A DNA stretch of 64,000 nt from Marinobacterium jannaschii DSM 6295 (GCF_000620085.1 NZ_JHVJ01000019.1:1-64000); one strand, 5' to 3'; positions 50,992-62,181 are shown, counted from the stretch's first letter. Numbers and translations are program-made. The notes: generated from the sequence alone by a model not told the origin.

Positions 50992-51408
50992 ATGTTAAGA
51001 ATCTCCGCTAATGTCACGCTTGATGACAGTGAAATAGAACTCAACGCCATTCGTGCCCAGGGCAGTGGCGGCCAGAACGTCAATAAGGTCTCCACGGCGA
51101 TCCATCTCCGCTTCGATATCCTGGCTTCATCATTGCCGGATATCTATAAGGAGCGGCTGCTGAAGCTGTCTGATCAACGCATCAGCAGCGAGGGTGTTAT
51201 CGTCATTAAAGCCCAGAGCTACCGCACACAGGAGAAAAACCGCGAAGACGCCCTGCAGCGCCTGAGGGAATTACTACAAAGCGTTACCGTGACGCAGAAA
51301 AAGCGCCGCCCGACCAAGCCAACCAAAAGCTCACAGCGCAAGCGGATGGACAGTAAAACCAAGCACGGTAAAACCAAGTCGATGCGTGGCCGGGTAAAAG
51401 ATTTTTAG
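50992..51408 (+). CDS. arfB: Alternative ribosome-rescue factor ArfB
   Basis: The 138-residue protein is a peptidyl-tRNA hydrolase with the release-factor GGQ motif at residues 26-28 (GSGGQNVNK) and a basic C-terminal tail (KKRRPTKPTK, MRGRVKDF) that enters the empty mRNA channel. It frees stalled ribosomes. Its stop overlaps the stop of the convergent yaeQ by four bases. Confidence 0.93.
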   Translation: MLRISANVTLDDSEIELNAIRAQGSGGQNVNKVSTAIHLRFDILASSLPDIYKERLLKLSDQRISSEGVIVIKAQSYRTQEKNREDALQRLRELLQSVTVTQKKRRPTKPTKSSQRKRMDSKTKHGKTKSMRGRVKDF

Positions 51409-51944
51409 GCTGACTGCAGAGCTTCTGCAGTGAGGCTCAGCTGCGCCTTATCACTGGAAAGATAAAGTTCACCATCTGTGATGGTCAGTGTCATAACCAT
51501 GGTTCGTGACTCGAACTCAGGTAACTGCTGCACCTGCTGCCAATCCAGCTTCCACACAGCCACCTTTGGCAGCCCGGCAAAGGCGTTCTGATGTTTCTGC
51601 CACCAGATATCCGCTTCGCTGCCATAGGCGTAGAGGCTGATTTTCGGTGCTCGACTGACTGCTTTACGTATCCGGTCCGGGCTGGCCTGCCCCACTTCAA
51701 TCCAATGCTCGATTGAGCCATCCGGCGATTGTTGCCAGATATCCGCTTCCTCTGTCGCCGACAGGCCACGGGTGAATTCCAGATCCCGATGGTAGTTCAT
51801 CGCATAGGCAAGTAACCGCACCATCATACGCTCGAAATTTTCAGAGGGATGCAGTGCTACGGTCAGTTTCAGGTTTTCGTAGATATGACGGTCGGTATCA
51901 ACCAGATCCAGTTCGACTTTGTAGATAGTGGGTTTAAGTGCCAT
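51405..51944 (-). CDS. yaeQ: YaeQ family protein
   Basis: The 179-residue protein starts MALKPTIYKVELDLVD, as typical for YaeQ, and has HPSENFERMMVRLLAYA. YaeQ has a nuclease-like fold (PD-(D/E)XK type). Its role is not settled; links to transcription antitermination were suggested. GGAGG precedes the start at 51944. Confidence 0.9.
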   Translation of the reverse strand: MALKPTIYKVELDLVDTDRHIYENLKLTVALHPSENFERMMVRLLAYAMNYHRDLEFTRGLSATEEADIWQQSPDGSIEHWIEVGQASPDRIRKAVSRAPKISLYAYGSEADIWWQKHQNAFAGLPKVAVWKLDWQQVQQLPEFESRTMVMTLTITDGELYLSSDKAQLSLTAEALQSA

Positions 51945-52169
51945 GCCGCCTCCGTTAAAAAGCGGCATTATACAGAAAGAAATCACAATATAAGGCAGAT
52001 TTCTGCTTCGCCAGACCGACTACTATCTGTACAATTGTGACCTTCGCAAGCGAAGTTTTGCTAACATAGCTTATTGCGTATTCCGGTACCCGCCGGGTAG
52101 ACAGTACTCAGCGATCACTGTCATTCCCCTTATCGATATCCGGCGGTGTACCAACCTTCTTTGATTGGG

Positions 52170-52856
52170 CTAAATCTTGTGCCCCGAGCCCCGCAGCTGG
52201 CGCTTCTGCCAGCCTGAACGTAAACCACGCCGCCTCTGCACCCGGGCCAGTTCGATATCCACGACCTTTACCGGCACTACTTTATTTCTAACCGAATCAG
52301 ACATCGCCACCAGTGCGGGCAGGTAACGTTTCATCCGCTGCAATCTGGACACGATTTGCAGCCGCTCTTTGATCCGCAGGGTCTGAGGGTGGTTCTGCAA
52401 CAGCCAGCGATAAAGACCAATCACACTGCTAAAGCAGAGCGAATCCGACCCGGGCTTAGACTCAGAGCACAGCAGCAGCCCTTTAATCAGAGGAAGTTCG
52501 GCCTCCAGCTCCCGTGCCAGAGCCCCCTTGATACGCTGTTGCTGGAAATGTCGACGATGGCAGGCAAACCCATCGATCCGCTTGCCCTCGGCTGCGTGGC
52601 TATCGTCAATTTCGATGACAATCACGCCGAACCGGCTGACCAGCACATAGCTAAGCACCGTCACGCCCCGTTCGGTCGCCACCGGTACCTGCTCAAATAT
52701 ATGAAAGTGATCCCGGCACAGGCCACGGAACAGCAATAGCTCCAATAAATAGCGCCGGCAGGATCGGCTAACCGCTTCCAGACGCCACAACAACATCGAT
52801 ACCAGCAGACCGGAAAGCAACAATACCAAATAGAATTCAATCGAGGCGTCCATCAT
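52170..52856 (-). CDS. NERD domain membrane-anchored protein
   Basis: The 228-residue protein has one N-terminal membrane helix (about 6-26) and a NERD-like region (about 45-115: HFHIFEQVPVATERG, VSRFGVIVIEIDD). NERD is a nuclease-related domain. Catalytic residues look only partly kept (EID where ExK is usual), so activity is uncertain. The C-terminus is very basic (RVQRRRGLRSGWQKRQLRG), which fits nucleic acid contact. GGGAGGAGG precedes the start. Confidence 0.75.
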   Translation of the reverse strand: MMDASIEFYLVLLLSGLLVSMLLWRLEAVSRSCRRYLLELLLFRGLCRDHFHIFEQVPVATERGVTVLSYVLVSRFGVIVIEIDDSHAAEGKRIDGFACHRRHFQQQRIKGALARELEAELPLIKGLLLCSESKPGSDSLCFSSVIGLYRWLLQNHPQTLRIKERLQIVSRLQRMKRYLPALVAMSDSVRNKVVPVKVVDIELARVQRRRGLRSGWQKRQLRGSGHKI

Positions 52857-53019
52857 CAGCCTCCTCCCTGGTTAAGCAATATTTTCAGCATAGACACTGC
52901 CGCTGCAGTTACCAATTCGCCACAACGCAATTGTCTCTGTTCAGCGACGAACGCCTGCCACCCGGGACAGAAATAGGCTAAAATTCCTCCTCCGTGTGTC
53001 AGGCCATTCAGGAACAGAA

Positions 53020-54087
53020 ATGCAGCTAAATCATCTGGTTATTCGCGAACTCACCAAAGAATCCGAAGACAGTGAAGTCCATATCAGCGATAAGGGTGGC
53101 GCTGTTGATATCCATTCGGCGATGGCGAACCAGCTGTTCGATGCCCTGCTCTCTGCATTTGATCGCCGCTCCGCACTGACCCATGGCTCGTTCAACAACG
53201 AGAACACCGACGGCTACCCCTTCATCTCGGCGTTTGAGGGCTTTGTGAACAGCGCCAACAGTAAGGATGATTTTCAGGCTCTGGTGGATACCGGCCTCAG
53301 CCAGCTGGCCGCCGCCATGGGATCGCCATCCGCCCGCACGGCAACCGGCGGCTATATGATCTTCGCCAACTACAGCAGCGATCGCTATGACTTCCTGCTG
53401 GTCGCGCTGGTAAGGGACCGTAGCAGTATTGCCCTCAATGAGGACTTGCTGCCGACTGAGGTGATGGAGGTTAACCTGGAGCAGTTACATCAGGCGGCAC
53501 GGATCAATATCTCCACCTACAAGGCTGGCAAGGACAGTTATCTGAGTTTCGTCGGCAGCAAGGAGAAAGGAGATGTTACCCATTACTTCACCAATGCTTT
53601 TGGCTGCACCGATGTCACGCCGTCGAAGAAATCCACCGGCGAACTGATCCGCGCTGCGCGTGACTTCTGTAACTACAACGATCTGGCGGAGAAGAAAGAG
53701 CAGGTGGTGGAGGATGTCGTGAACTACATGGAGCGCCAGCGCACTGAAAAGCAAACCGCCAACCTGGGCGATATAGAGCGCCTGTTCGACGTCTATATCC
53801 CACCGGAGCAGGCGGAAACCAAAGGCGGCACCTTTGGCAGCTTTGCCAATCAGGGCCCTTATAACGTCAGCCACGAGTTCAAGCCCCACACCAGCACCAT
53901 CAACCGCTTCTCCAAGGTAAAGGCCAAGTCTGACAGCTGGCAGCTGGATTTCACCAAAAAGTCGCTGGGTACCAAGGAATCGGGCAAGGATATCGAGTTT
54001 GATCCGGAGTCAAAGACCCTGGTACTGCGCCGCCTACCGACCAAGGTCGTCGAGCAGCTGATGGAAGCGCTGGAATCTGAAGACTGA
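53020..54087 (+). CDS. yejK: Nucleoid-associated protein YejK
   Basis: The 355-residue protein is of the YejK/NdpA family, found with the nucleoid. Features are the start MQLNHLVIREL and FTNAFGCTDVTPSKKSTGEL mid-protein. GGAACAG precedes the start at 53020; the earlier in-frame start is not supported. It is convergent with topB. Confidence 0.9.
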   Translation: MQLNHLVIRELTKESEDSEVHISDKGGAVDIHSAMANQLFDALLSAFDRRSALTHGSFNNENTDGYPFISAFEGFVNSANSKDDFQALVDTGLSQLAAAMGSPSARTATGGYMIFANYSSDRYDFLLVALVRDRSSIALNEDLLPTEVMEVNLEQLHQAARINISTYKAGKDSYLSFVGSKEKGDVTHYFTNAFGCTDVTPSKKSTGELIRAARDFCNYNDLAEKKEQVVEDVVNYMERQRTEKQTANLGDIERLFDVYIPPEQAETKGGTFGSFANQGPYNVSHEFKPHTSTINRFSKVKAKSDSWQLDFTKKSLGTKESGKDIEFDPESKTLVLRRLPTKVVEQLMEALESED

Positions 54088-54205
54088 TCTGGCTGTTACT
54101 AATAGCGGTGCCAGATTCCTCATTATGTGGTGATGCGCACGCTCATCCCGGCCTCGGGACAGACACAGGGCACAGACGAACACCCCATTCACCTGAAAGA
54201 GAAAC

Positions 54206-56194
54206 CTAAGCGGTTTTCTTTCTTGAACCTCTGCCTGAGGTTGTCGACCCGGTTTTACGCCTGCCGGTGCCACTATTAGCCCCGCCTTTAGCCCCCTTAG
54301 CCGAGCCGCCACGGCGTTTTTTATACGCCGGCGCGGCCGACTTCACCCCCTGCAGCGAGGTCGGCAATGAAGCGGCGGCCTGCTCGATCAGGCTGTGCAG
54401 CTGGGCACTCAGGGGCGTCATAAAACCACCATAGCTCCCACTGCGCTGGCAGATATCATCCAGCATCGATTCCCAGCGTGCCGTCATATCCGGCCGCGAA
54501 GCCATCTCAGGCAGGGCAGCGATCAGCCCCCTGCCCGCCTCGGTTGCCCGAATCGCCTTGCCTTCCCGGCGCAGGAAGGTGCGCTTAAACAGCAGCTCGA
54601 TAATACCGGCACGGGTGGCCTCAGTCCCCAGCCCGTCCGTCTCCTTAAGGATCTTGCGGATCTCCTTATCCTCGACAAAACGGGCAATACCGGTCATGGC
54701 CGACAGCAGGGTGGCATCGGTAAAGGGCTTCGGCGGCTGGGTCATCTTATCGAGCAGCTCGCCCCGCTCGCAGAGCACTGCCTCGCCCTCCTGCATCGGC
54801 GGCAGCAGCATCACATCATCATCGCCCTCATCCTTGCCAAACAGCGTCTTCCAGCCCGCGATTACGATCTGGCGCGCTGAGGCGGCAAACAAGCCACCTT
54901 CGATCTCCACCTGCACCCGGGTTTCATCGAACTCAAAGTGGAGATAAAACTGGCACAGGTACTGACGGGCGATCAGCTCATAGAGCTGCTGCTCGGCCCG
55001 GCCAAGGCGGCCGGTATCAGAGGCTTTCTCGGTGGGGATAATGGCGTGGTGGGCATCGACTTTCTTGTCATTCCAGGCCTTGGAGCGCAATGAGGTATCC
55101 GCCCCGGCCACCGCCTCCTGAAGCTTGCCACAGCTTTTGCCGATCGCCGCACAGACTTTTGGCCCCTGGGCGAAGTGCTCCTGCGGCAGATAGCGACTGT
55201 CAGAGCGCGGATAGGTGATCAGCTTATGCTTCTCATACAGTGCCTGACAGCTGTCCAGCACCTGTTTGGCACTCATACCAAAACGCTTCGCCGCATCAAT
55301 CTGCAATGAGGAGAGGTTGTAAGGCAGCGGCGGGGCCTGTCGCTTGCGCTTTTTCTCCAGCTTTTTCACCAGACCCTGCTGACCACTGATGCGGGCCACG
55401 ACATTTTCGGCCAGCGGTCGGGAAAGCACCCGCCCCTCCTCATCCTGCCATTTGGCGCAGGCTTCACTGGGCTGCCATTTGGCCTTGAAATAGCCACCCT
55501 CAGCGGTTTTCAGATGGGCAAAGACTTCGTAGTAGGGCTTGGGCACAAAACGTTCGATCTCCAGATCGCGCCGTACCACCAGCCCCAGCACCGGGGTCTG
55601 AACCCGGCCAACCGAGAGCACACCGTTGTAGCCAACCTTTCGCCCCTGAATGGTATAGGCGCGGGTCATATTGATGCCATAGAGCCAATCGGCCCGGCTG
55701 CGGGCCAGGGCGGATACGGCCAAGGGGATAAATTCGCTGTTCTCCCTCAGGCGGCTGATCGCCCGTTTGACCGCACTGGGGTTCAGGTCGCTGATCAGGC
55801 AGCGCTTCATGCTGCGTTTCTTGGTCTGGGAGACTTTGAGGTAATCGATCACTTCGTCTACCAGCAGCTGCCCTTCCCGATCCGGGTCTCCGGCATGCAC
55901 CAGCTGATCGGCTTCCTTTACCAGCTTGCGGATCACACTCAGCTGGGAGCGGGTCTTGGGCTTCGGCGCCAACTGCCATTGCTCCGGCTCAATCGGCAGA
56001 TGCTCCAGCTTCCATTGCTTAAAAGCCGGGTCGTAAGCATCCGGCTCGGCCTGTTCCAACAGGTGTCCGATACACCAGGTCACCACATCGCCGTTGGCGG
56101 CACGGATCGCTCCCTCCTCCTTTTTGTGAGGCTTAGGCAGGACGTCCGCGATAGCGCGGCCCAGGCTGGGTTTTTCGGCGATATAAAGAATCAT
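54206..56194 (-). CDS. topB: DNA topoisomerase III
   Basis: The 662-residue type IA topoisomerase has the Toprim domain at the start ([33 protein letters not shown]) and the active-site Tyr in [13 protein letters not shown] (about residue 331). It decatenates DNA and resolves recombination intermediates. The last 45 residues are a low-complexity Lys/Gly/Arg/Ser tail that likely binds DNA. Confidence 0.95.
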   Translation of the reverse strand: MILYIAEKPSLGRAIADVLPKPHKKEEGAIRAANGDVVTWCIGHLLEQAEPDAYDPAFKQWKLEHLPIEPEQWQLAPKPKTRSQLSVIRKLVKEADQLVHAGDPDREGQLLVDEVIDYLKVSQTKKRSMKRCLISDLNPSAVKRAISRLRENSEFIPLAVSALARSRADWLYGINMTRAYTIQGRKVGYNGVLSVGRVQTPVLGLVVRRDLEIERFVPKPYYEVFAHLKTAEGGYFKAKWQPSEACAKWQDEEGRVLSRPLAENVVARISGQQGLVKKLEKKRKRQAPPLPYNLSSLQIDAAKRFGMSAKQVLDSCQALYEKHKLITYPRSDSRYLPQEHFAQGPKVCAAIGKSCGKLQEAVAGADTSLRSKAWNDKKVDAHHAIIPTEKASDTGRLGRAEQQLYELIARQYLCQFYLHFEFDETRVQVEIEGGLFAASARQIVIAGWKTLFGKDEGDDDVMLLPPMQEGEAVLCERGELLDKMTQPPKPFTDATLLSAMTGIARFVEDKEIRKILKETDGLGTEATRAGIIELLFKRTFLRREGKAIRATEAGRGLIAALPEMASRPDMTARWESMLDDICQRSGSYGGFMTPLSAQLHSLIEQAAASLPTSLQGVKSAAPAYKKRRGGSAKGAKGGANSGTGRRKTGSTTSGRGSRKKTA

Positions 56195-56401
56195 GCTGAA
56201 TCAGGAACCGGATAATTTTACTGTATAAACAGCCAGTAAAGTTATCCCATTCAGGCGATCAACACCAGTATTGCAGGGAGAAATATCCTGTCCCGCCGAA
56301 CCTCAAACACTATAGCTATCGACTCTATACTTTTAATTAATTTCAACAATCAGAAAGTTTTTCCTAGGCTGAGACGGTCACCTCAAGTACCGGAGAGCAT
56401 C

Positions 56402-57835
56402 ATGACTAAGAAACTCACCACCGCGGCTGGCTGCCCCGTCGCTGACAACCAGAATGTGATGACAGCCGGCCCACGCGGGCCGCAACTGCTGCAGGATGTC
56501 TGGTTTCTGGAAAAACTGGCCCACTTCGACCGCGAGGTCATTCCCGAACGAAGGATGCACGCCAAAGGTTCGGGTGCCTACGGCCGCTTTACCGTCACCC
56601 GGGATATCAGCCGTTACACCCGGGCGGCCATTTTCGCGGAAGTCGGCAAGCAAACCGAACTGTTCGCCCGTTTCACCACAGTAGCGGGCGAACGGGGCGC
56701 GGCTGATGCAGAGCGGGATATCCGGGGCTTTGCAGTAAAATTCTACACCGATGAAGGCAACTGGGATCTGGTCGGCAACAATACCCCGGTGTTTTTCCTC
56801 AGGGACCCGCTTAAATTTCCCGACCTCAATCATGCGGTCAAGCGCGACCCGCGCACCAATATGCGCAGCGCACAGAATAACTGGGATTTCTGGACCTCGC
56901 TGCCGGAAGCGCTGCACCAGATCACGATTGTGATGAGTGACCGGGGCATCCCCGCCAGCTACCGTCATATGCATGGTTTCGGCAGCCACACCTTCAGCCT
57001 GATCAACACGGCTGGCGAACGCAGCTGGGTGAAGTTTCACTTCAAATCGATGCAGGGCATCAAAAACCTCAGCGATGCAGAGGCCGAAACACTGATCGGT
57101 CAGGATCGCGAAAGCCACCAGCGCGACCTGTATGAGGCAATCGAGCGGCAGGAATACCCCGCCTGGCGGCTCTGTATCCAGGTAATGACCGAGGAGCAGG
57201 CTAACAGCAGTGCCTTCAATCCGTTCGACCTGACTAAGGTATGGCCGCAGGCCGATTACCCGCTGATTGAAGTGGGCATAATGGAACTGAACCGTAACCC
57301 GGAAAACTTCTTTGCCGAAGTTGAGCAATCGGCCTTTAATCCGGCCAACGTGGTGCCCGGCATCGGCTTCTCACCCGATAAGATGCTGCAGGGCCGGCTG
57401 TTTGCCTATGGCGATGCCCAGCGCTACCGGCTGGGCGTCAATCACCACCAGATCCCGGTGAACGCCCCCCGTTGCCCGGTGCATAGTTACCACCGCGATG
57501 GCGCAATGCGAACCGATGGTAACTTTGGCAGCAGCATCGGCTATGAACCCAACAGCCAGGGAGAGTGGCAACAGCAGGCGGAATTTGCAGAACCCGCTCT
57601 AGCGGTTACGGGTGCCGCCGGACACTGGGATCACCGCGAGGACAATGACTACTTTTCACAGGCCGGTGATCTGTTCCGGTTGATGACCGCAGCACAACAG
57701 CAGGCACTGTTTGATAACACGGCGCGATCGCTCAGTGCGGCCAGCGAGGAGATTCAGCAGCGCCATATCCGACATTGCGAACAGGCTGATCCGGCCTATG
57801 GTGCGGGTATCAGGCAGGCCCTTTCAGCGCTGTAA
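56402..57835 (+). CDS. katA: Catalase, small-subunit type
   Basis: The 477-residue heme catalase breaks down hydrogen peroxide. The distal His is His53 ([13 protein letters not shown]), the Asn is in VGNNTPVFF and the heme Tyr is in [14 protein letters not shown] (about 337). Length fits the small-subunit, clade 3 type. CGGAG lies before the start. ybaN follows after 52 bp, with a small hairpin (57849-57868) between. Confidence 0.94.
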   Translation: MTKKLTTAAGCPVADNQNVMTAGPRGPQLLQDVWFLEKLAHFDREVIPERRMHAKGSGAYGRFTVTRDISRYTRAAIFAEVGKQTELFARFTTVAGERGAADAERDIRGFAVKFYTDEGNWDLVGNNTPVFFLRDPLKFPDLNHAVKRDPRTNMRSAQNNWDFWTSLPEALHQITIVMSDRGIPASYRHMHGFGSHTFSLINTAGERSWVKFHFKSMQGIKNLSDAEAETLIGQDRESHQRDLYEAIERQEYPAWRLCIQVMTEEQANSSAFNPFDLTKVWPQADYPLIEVGIMELNRNPENFFAEVEQSAFNPANVVPGIGFSPDKMLQGRLFAYGDAQRYRLGVNHHQIPVNAPRCPVHSYHRDGAMRTDGNFGSSIGYEPNSQGEWQQQAEFAEPALAVTGAAGHWDHREDNDYFSQAGDLFRLMTAAQQQALFDNTARSLSAASEEIQQRHIRHCEQADPAYGAGIRQALSAL

Positions 57836-57887
57836 CTGACAAGCATTCGGCGCAGCAAAGACTGCGCCGCCTGTGCAGGAGGTCGTT

Positions 57888-58256
57888 ATGAAGATCATCT
57901 ATCAACTGACGGGGGCGCTCTCGCTGGTATTCGGCCTGATCGGTGCTTTTGTTCCCTTGCTGCCTACCACCTGCTTCGTTCTGCTGGCAGCCTGGTGCTT
58001 CGCCCGCTCCTCTCCTGCTTTCTACCGCAGGATGCGAGGCTCAGTACTGCTTGGCGGCATAATCGGCAGCTGGGAGCAGCATCGCCGCATTCCGGCCCCG
58101 GCGGTCAGGATCGCTATCCTGTCGATGCTGGTCTCAGCGACGGTGTCCCTGATGCTGCTACCGGGACTGCTGTTGAAAGCGGTGCTGGTGATACTGCTAC
58201 TGGCCGGCTGCGTAATGGTTTACAGGCTGCGCCAGACAGGGGCACCCCTGCCCTGA
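57888..58256 (+). CDS. YbaN/DUF454 membrane protein
   Basis: The 122-residue inner-membrane protein has a family motif near the start (LPTTCFVLLAAWCFARSSP) and three predicted helices. AGGAGG lies before ATG 57888. DUF454 proteins have no known role. It may be co-transcribed with the catalase gene. Confidence 0.85.
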   Translation: MKIIYQLTGALSLVFGLIGAFVPLLPTTCFVLLAAWCFARSSPAFYRRMRGSVLLGGIIGSWEQHRRIPAPAVRIAILSMLVSATVSLMLLPGLLLKAVLVILLLAGCVMVYRLRQTGAPLP

Positions 58257-58267
58257 CGCTGCCCTGA

Positions 58268-59251
58268 CTACATCAGGGCCAGGGGCGGCTCCTGCAGGGC
58301 CGACAGCTGCTCGCGCAATTCGAGGATATGCTCGCTCCAGTAGCGTTCGGTATTAAACCAGGGGAATGCCATCGGAAATGCCGGGTCTTCCCAGCGGCGG
58401 GCGATCCAGGCGGCGTAGTTCAGCATGCGCAGGGTGCGCAGTGGCTCGATCAGCTGCAACTCACGCAACCTGAAGTCCCCGAACTCGTTGTAGCCATCGA
58501 CAATCTCAGACAGCTGGGAGGTCTGTTCCGCCCGGTCACCGGAGAGCAGCATCCACAGATCCTGAATTGCCGGAGCCATACGGGTATCGTCAAAGTCGAC
58601 AAAGTGAGCCATCTCATCGCGCCAGAGCATATTGCCAATATGGCAGTCGCCATGAACACGGATATAACGAATATCGCCCGCTTCCGCTATACGCGCTTCA
58701 ATCGCCGCCAGCAGGTCGCGGGTCAGGGTATCGTAGGCGGTCTTTAGTCCCATCGGGATGAAGTGCTCGCTGATCAGCTGCACACTGTTATAGCCGAAAC
58801 TCTGTACGTCGATACGCGGGCGATGTTTAAACTCACTGGCGGCACCGGCGAGGTGAATCCGCCCCATCAGGCGTCCCAGCAGGAAGAGATTATCGGGGTT
58901 ATCCAACTCCGGAGCATGACCGCCCTTACGCGGAAACAGTGCAAACCGGAACCCCTGATGCTCGAACAGGCTTTCGCCATTGTGAATCAGCGGCGCAACG
59001 ACCGGCAGTTCCTGTTCCTGCAGCTCAAAACAGAACTGATGCTCTTCAAGGATCTGTTCATTGCTCCAGCGCGCCGGACGATAAAACTTGGCAATGACCG
59101 GTTGCTGCTCTTCGATGCCGATCTGGTAAACCCGGTTCTCGTAGCTGTTCAGCGGGAACGTACGACCGTCACACCAGAAGCCATGGGCTTCAACGGCATC
59201 CATCACAAAATCGGGTGTCAGGGTCTCAAACGGGTGGGTGTTTTCGCTCAT
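58268..59251 (-). CDS. srkA: Stress response kinase SrkA (YihE)
   Basis: The 327-residue aminoglycoside-phosphotransferase-like Ser/Thr kinase has the catalytic HGDCHIGNML and FVDFDDTRMAP. SrkA counters stress-induced death in E. coli. The start at 59251 (MSENTHPFETLTP) matches the family N-terminus. It is convergent with ybaN. Confidence 0.9.
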   Translation of the reverse strand: MSENTHPFETLTPDFVMDAVEAHGFWCDGRTFPLNSYENRVYQIGIEEQQPVIAKFYRPARWSNEQILEEHQFCFELQEQELPVVAPLIHNGESLFEHQGFRFALFPRKGGHAPELDNPDNLFLLGRLMGRIHLAGAASEFKHRPRIDVQSFGYNSVQLISEHFIPMGLKTAYDTLTRDLLAAIEARIAEAGDIRYIRVHGDCHIGNMLWRDEMAHFVDFDDTRMAPAIQDLWMLLSGDRAEQTSQLSEIVDGYNEFGDFRLRELQLIEPLRTLRMLNYAAWIARRWEDPAFPMAFPWFNTERYWSEHILELREQLSALQEPPLALM

Positions 59252-59337
59252 CCGGTATCTCTGTGGCATCTGAGTAATGACACAAGGATACCGCTGCCAG
59301 AGGCCGGGACAAAGCAATTACAGTCAAACGCCCTGAT

Positions 59338-60693
59338 TTAGCGGGCTGCGAGCTTGTCCTCACAGGGAACTGCCTTTTGCAGACCTGCAATGGTACGCAG
59401 CCAGGGCCTGGCCCGCTGGACCGATGCAGGCAGAGCCTGTCGCGCCATCATTGCGGACTCTTCACTGGCATAGAGGCCATAGGTGAGGATCTTCAGGTTG
59501 CGACCACCGGCACAGTGAACCGTCACCGACAGTCCATCCACCAGTCCGCTGGCGCGGATAAACTTGCCCAGGCCGGTGCCGGATCGATATGCCCCCAGCT
59601 GCAGGGTATAGTGCTTACGGCTGCGCTGCTGCCACCAGCAGGCATCCTTCTCCCGCCCATACTGCCGCTCGCCGCAGGATGTCTGATCGACGCCACGATC
59701 TGCGCTGCTACGGGCAGCCTCTACTGTAGCAGTCCGGGCCTGTGACGACGGGGCTGACGGCAACGCTGTTTTCGCCTGTAAACGCTCAGCCGGCAGCGGC
59801 TTTGCGGGGCTAGCGGTATTAAGGTCAGCAGCCTGTTCGGCTTTTTCCACGGCCCGTTTCGCCGCCTGCAGCTGTTGCTGTTTTTTCTGCTGAATCTGGC
59901 TAAACAGCGTTTCTGACGACTCAACATGCCGGCGCACAGCCTCACGAGCCAGACTGTCTGCCAGCTTAAGATTACGCTGGGAGTCCGGACCGTGAGTCAG
60001 CAAGAAAGCCAGCCGGTACATGCCTACACCGGACCCCTGACGTACCGCCTGTCGATACCAGTGTTCGGCCTTTTCCGGCTGATCAGCTTCAGACAGCGAG
60101 CCAAGCTGTAGCTGGGCATTCAGATCCCCCGCCCCGGCCGCCGAACGCAGCCAGTCCATCGCCTCCGGCGTGGCGCCGTCACGCTGTAACAGATAGTCTG
60201 CCAGATGCCATTTGGCCGCTATGTCCCCCTGCTCCGACGCCGCCTGAAACAGCGAGCGGGCAGTTTCCTCATCCTTATCACCGGCAACCCCGTCCAGAAA
60301 CAGCAATCCCAGTTCCCGTTGCGCCCTGGCATAGCCGTCGGAAGCCAGACGGGTCAGCAGGAGACGGGCTTCCAGTTTGTCCTGCTCGGTACCGATCCCC
60401 TGAAGCATCGCCACCGCGAGGTTATAGCCGGCCTCTTCATGCGAACGCCTGTAGGCCTCTTTCAGCCAGGCAACGGCCATCTCAGGCTTCTGCGGCACAC
60501 CATTGCCTACAGCATAGAGACTGGCCATACGAAACATCGCTTCAGCATCACCCGCCGCGGCGGCAACCTTACAGTGGGTCGCGGCGTCCTCATATTTCGC
60601 CGCGTTATAGGCTTTCAGGCAGTCATCGGCGGCATGGCTGTTAAGCGCCATCAGGCCACAAAATACCGCGACAAAACCTCTGCTGACTCTCAT
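59338..60693 (-). CDS. Sel1-repeat and SPOR-domain secreted protein
   Basis: The 451-residue protein has a signal peptide (likely cut after SHA, near residue 20), about six Sel1-like repeats (25-270, units such as AEAMFRMASLYAVGNGV and ARAQRELGLLFLDGVAG), a coiled Gln/Ala/Lys linker and a C-terminal SPOR domain (about 365-445, YTLQLGAYRS). SPOR domains bind denuded septal peptidoglycan. It probably acts in the periplasm at the cell wall. AGGGAACAGG precedes the start. Confidence 0.85.
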   Translation of the reverse strand: MRVSRGFVAVFCGLMALNSHAADDCLKAYNAAKYEDAATHCKVAAAAGDAEAMFRMASLYAVGNGVPQKPEMAVAWLKEAYRRSHEEAGYNLAVAMLQGIGTEQDKLEARLLLTRLASDGYARAQRELGLLFLDGVAGDKDEETARSLFQAASEQGDIAAKWHLADYLLQRDGATPEAMDWLRSAAGAGDLNAQLQLGSLSEADQPEKAEHWYRQAVRQGSGVGMYRLAFLLTHGPDSQRNLKLADSLAREAVRRHVESSETLFSQIQQKKQQQLQAAKRAVEKAEQAADLNTASPAKPLPAERLQAKTALPSAPSSQARTATVEAARSSADRGVDQTSCGERQYGREKDACWWQQRSRKHYTLQLGAYRSGTGLGKFIRASGLVDGLSVTVHCAGGRNLKILTYGLYASEESAMMARQALPASVQRARPWLRTIAGLQKAVPCEDKLAAR

Positions 60694-60857
60694 ACCTGTT
60701 CCCTGGTGTCTCTGTCTGTCCATGCCACGGCGCGGCCCTGGCATGGCTTAAATTCAATTCTGCGGCATCAGACCGCGGCGGCAGATTCAGGCGGGACCGC
60801 AACCGACTCCCGACCGGCTCAACTATACTGCATTCAGGTCACTGCAAAGGAAGCCTT

Positions 60858-61481
60858 ATGAGCCGATACCTGAATCACGCCCTTACCCTATTACTGTTTC
60901 TGATTTTCTTCCACCTCGGGGCGATCCAGAGTGTCCTCGCCAAACTTCAGCTCAGCCAACAGGATATTGCCATCGCCATGCTCTTTGCCACACTCGGCAG
61001 CCTGTTGAGTATCCAGTTGTTTTCTCTCGATTTCCATGATGAAGGGCAACTGCGGCTGGGGATCAACCTGGGTGGTGCGCTGGTTCCGCTGGGCTTCGTA
61101 ATCTATCTGATTCACAGCTATCCGGTAGCCATACTCCCGACGCTGCTGCTGACACTGTGCGTCACCCTGGTGGTTTACCCCCTGACCCGGGTTGAGCGAC
61201 GGCGCGGCTTCGTTGTTTATATCTTCGGAGCGGTATTCTGCTCGGCCCTGGGCGTACTGCTGATCGACAGTCCCGACTACCTGGTTCAGGCCTATATCGC
61301 GGCGGTACTGGGCACTCTGATCGGGGGCGACCTGATGCACCTGCCACAGCTGAACCAACTCAAGGCACGTAATCACGAAACCATCCTGATCGGCGGCGGA
61401 GGCTTGCTGGATGCAGTATTCCTCAGCGGCTTACTGGCGATGTTTACTGCCGAGGCGCTGCGACTGCACGGCTACGCCTGA
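60858..61481 (+). CDS. DUF1614 membrane protein
   Basis: The 207-residue protein has about seven predicted helices and ends with GGGGLLDAVFLSGLLA, the conserved end of DUF1614. GGDLMHLPQL is also typical. The function is unknown. AAGGAAG precedes the start. Confidence 0.82.
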   Translation: MSRYLNHALTLLLFLIFFHLGAIQSVLAKLQLSQQDIAIAMLFATLGSLLSIQLFSLDFHDEGQLRLGINLGGALVPLGFVIYLIHSYPVAILPTLLLTLCVTLVVYPLTRVERRRGFVVYIFGAVFCSALGVLLIDSPDYLVQAYIAAVLGTLIGGDLMHLPQLNQLKARNHETILIGGGGLLDAVFLSGLLAMFTAEALRLHGYA

Positions 61482-61584
61482 ACTTGCGTAGCACTTCAGT
61501 TCCCCTTGCTTATACTGCCCCTGCCCTAGTTGTGATCCAGTTATGTTATAGTGCCGTTTTTCGATCTACCCTGAGTGAAGGACA

Positions 61585-62133
61585 ATGGCAGGTTCACTGA
61601 AAGACCAACTTTTAAAAGCAGGCCTGACGGATAAAAAGCGCGCCAACAAGGCCGCCGAACAACAGCGTCAAAGCGCCAAAAAAGCCAAGACTGCCCGTAA
61701 AGCGGGTCAGCAGATGGAAGATGAGCGTAAACAGGCGCTGGAAAAAGCCCGGCTCGAAAAGCTGGAGAAGGATCGTGAGCTGAACCGTCAGCGCGAAGCG
61801 GAAAAAGAGCAGAAATCACGTCTTGCTCAGATTAAGCAGTGGATTCAGCAGAACCGTATTGAGATCCCTGCCAAGGCAGAAACCGCCTACAACTTCGTCG
61901 TCGATCGGAAGATCAAGAAGATCTACGTTACCGACGATCAGCTAAACCAGCTGGCCCGCGGCCATATCGCCATCGCCCCGGTGGGAGAAAGCTTTGACCT
62001 GATCCCGGATGTGATCGCAGAGCGTATCGAGATGGTCGATCCCAAGGCGGTTATCCGTATAACGCCGGAAGAAGCGCCGGAAGAGGACGATCCGTACGCG
62101 GATTACCAGATTCCTGACGACCTGATGTGGTAA
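61585..62133 (+). CDS. DUF2058 family protein (YaiL-like)
   Basis: The 182-residue protein has a long charged coiled N-terminal half (about 15-95) and a compact C-terminal half (FVVDRKIKKIYVTDDQLNQL, then an acidic end). It matches YaiL/DUF2058. It is cytoplasmic, of unknown role. GAAGGAC precedes the start. A terminator follows. Confidence 0.88.
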   Translation: MAGSLKDQLLKAGLTDKKRANKAAEQQRQSAKKAKTARKAGQQMEDERKQALEKARLEKLEKDRELNRQREAEKEQKSRLAQIKQWIQQNRIEIPAKAETAYNFVVDRKIKKIYVTDDQLNQLARGHIAIAPVGESFDLIPDVIAERIEMVDPKAVIRITPEEAPEEDDPYADYQIPDDLMW

Positions 62134-62150
62134 TCAGCCGTCCCATTTAG

Positions 62151-62181
62151 AAAGCCCCGTTGCTCACGCTCGGGGCTTTTT
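62151..62181 (+). terminator. Terminator of the DUF2058 gene
   Basis: AAAGCCCCG and CGGGGCTTT form a 9-bp stem followed by TT. Confidence 0.83.

Noticed and set aside
56378-57328. 316-codon frame opposite the catalase gene
   Set aside because: It is an antisense shadow of a catalase with a complete set of active-site residues.
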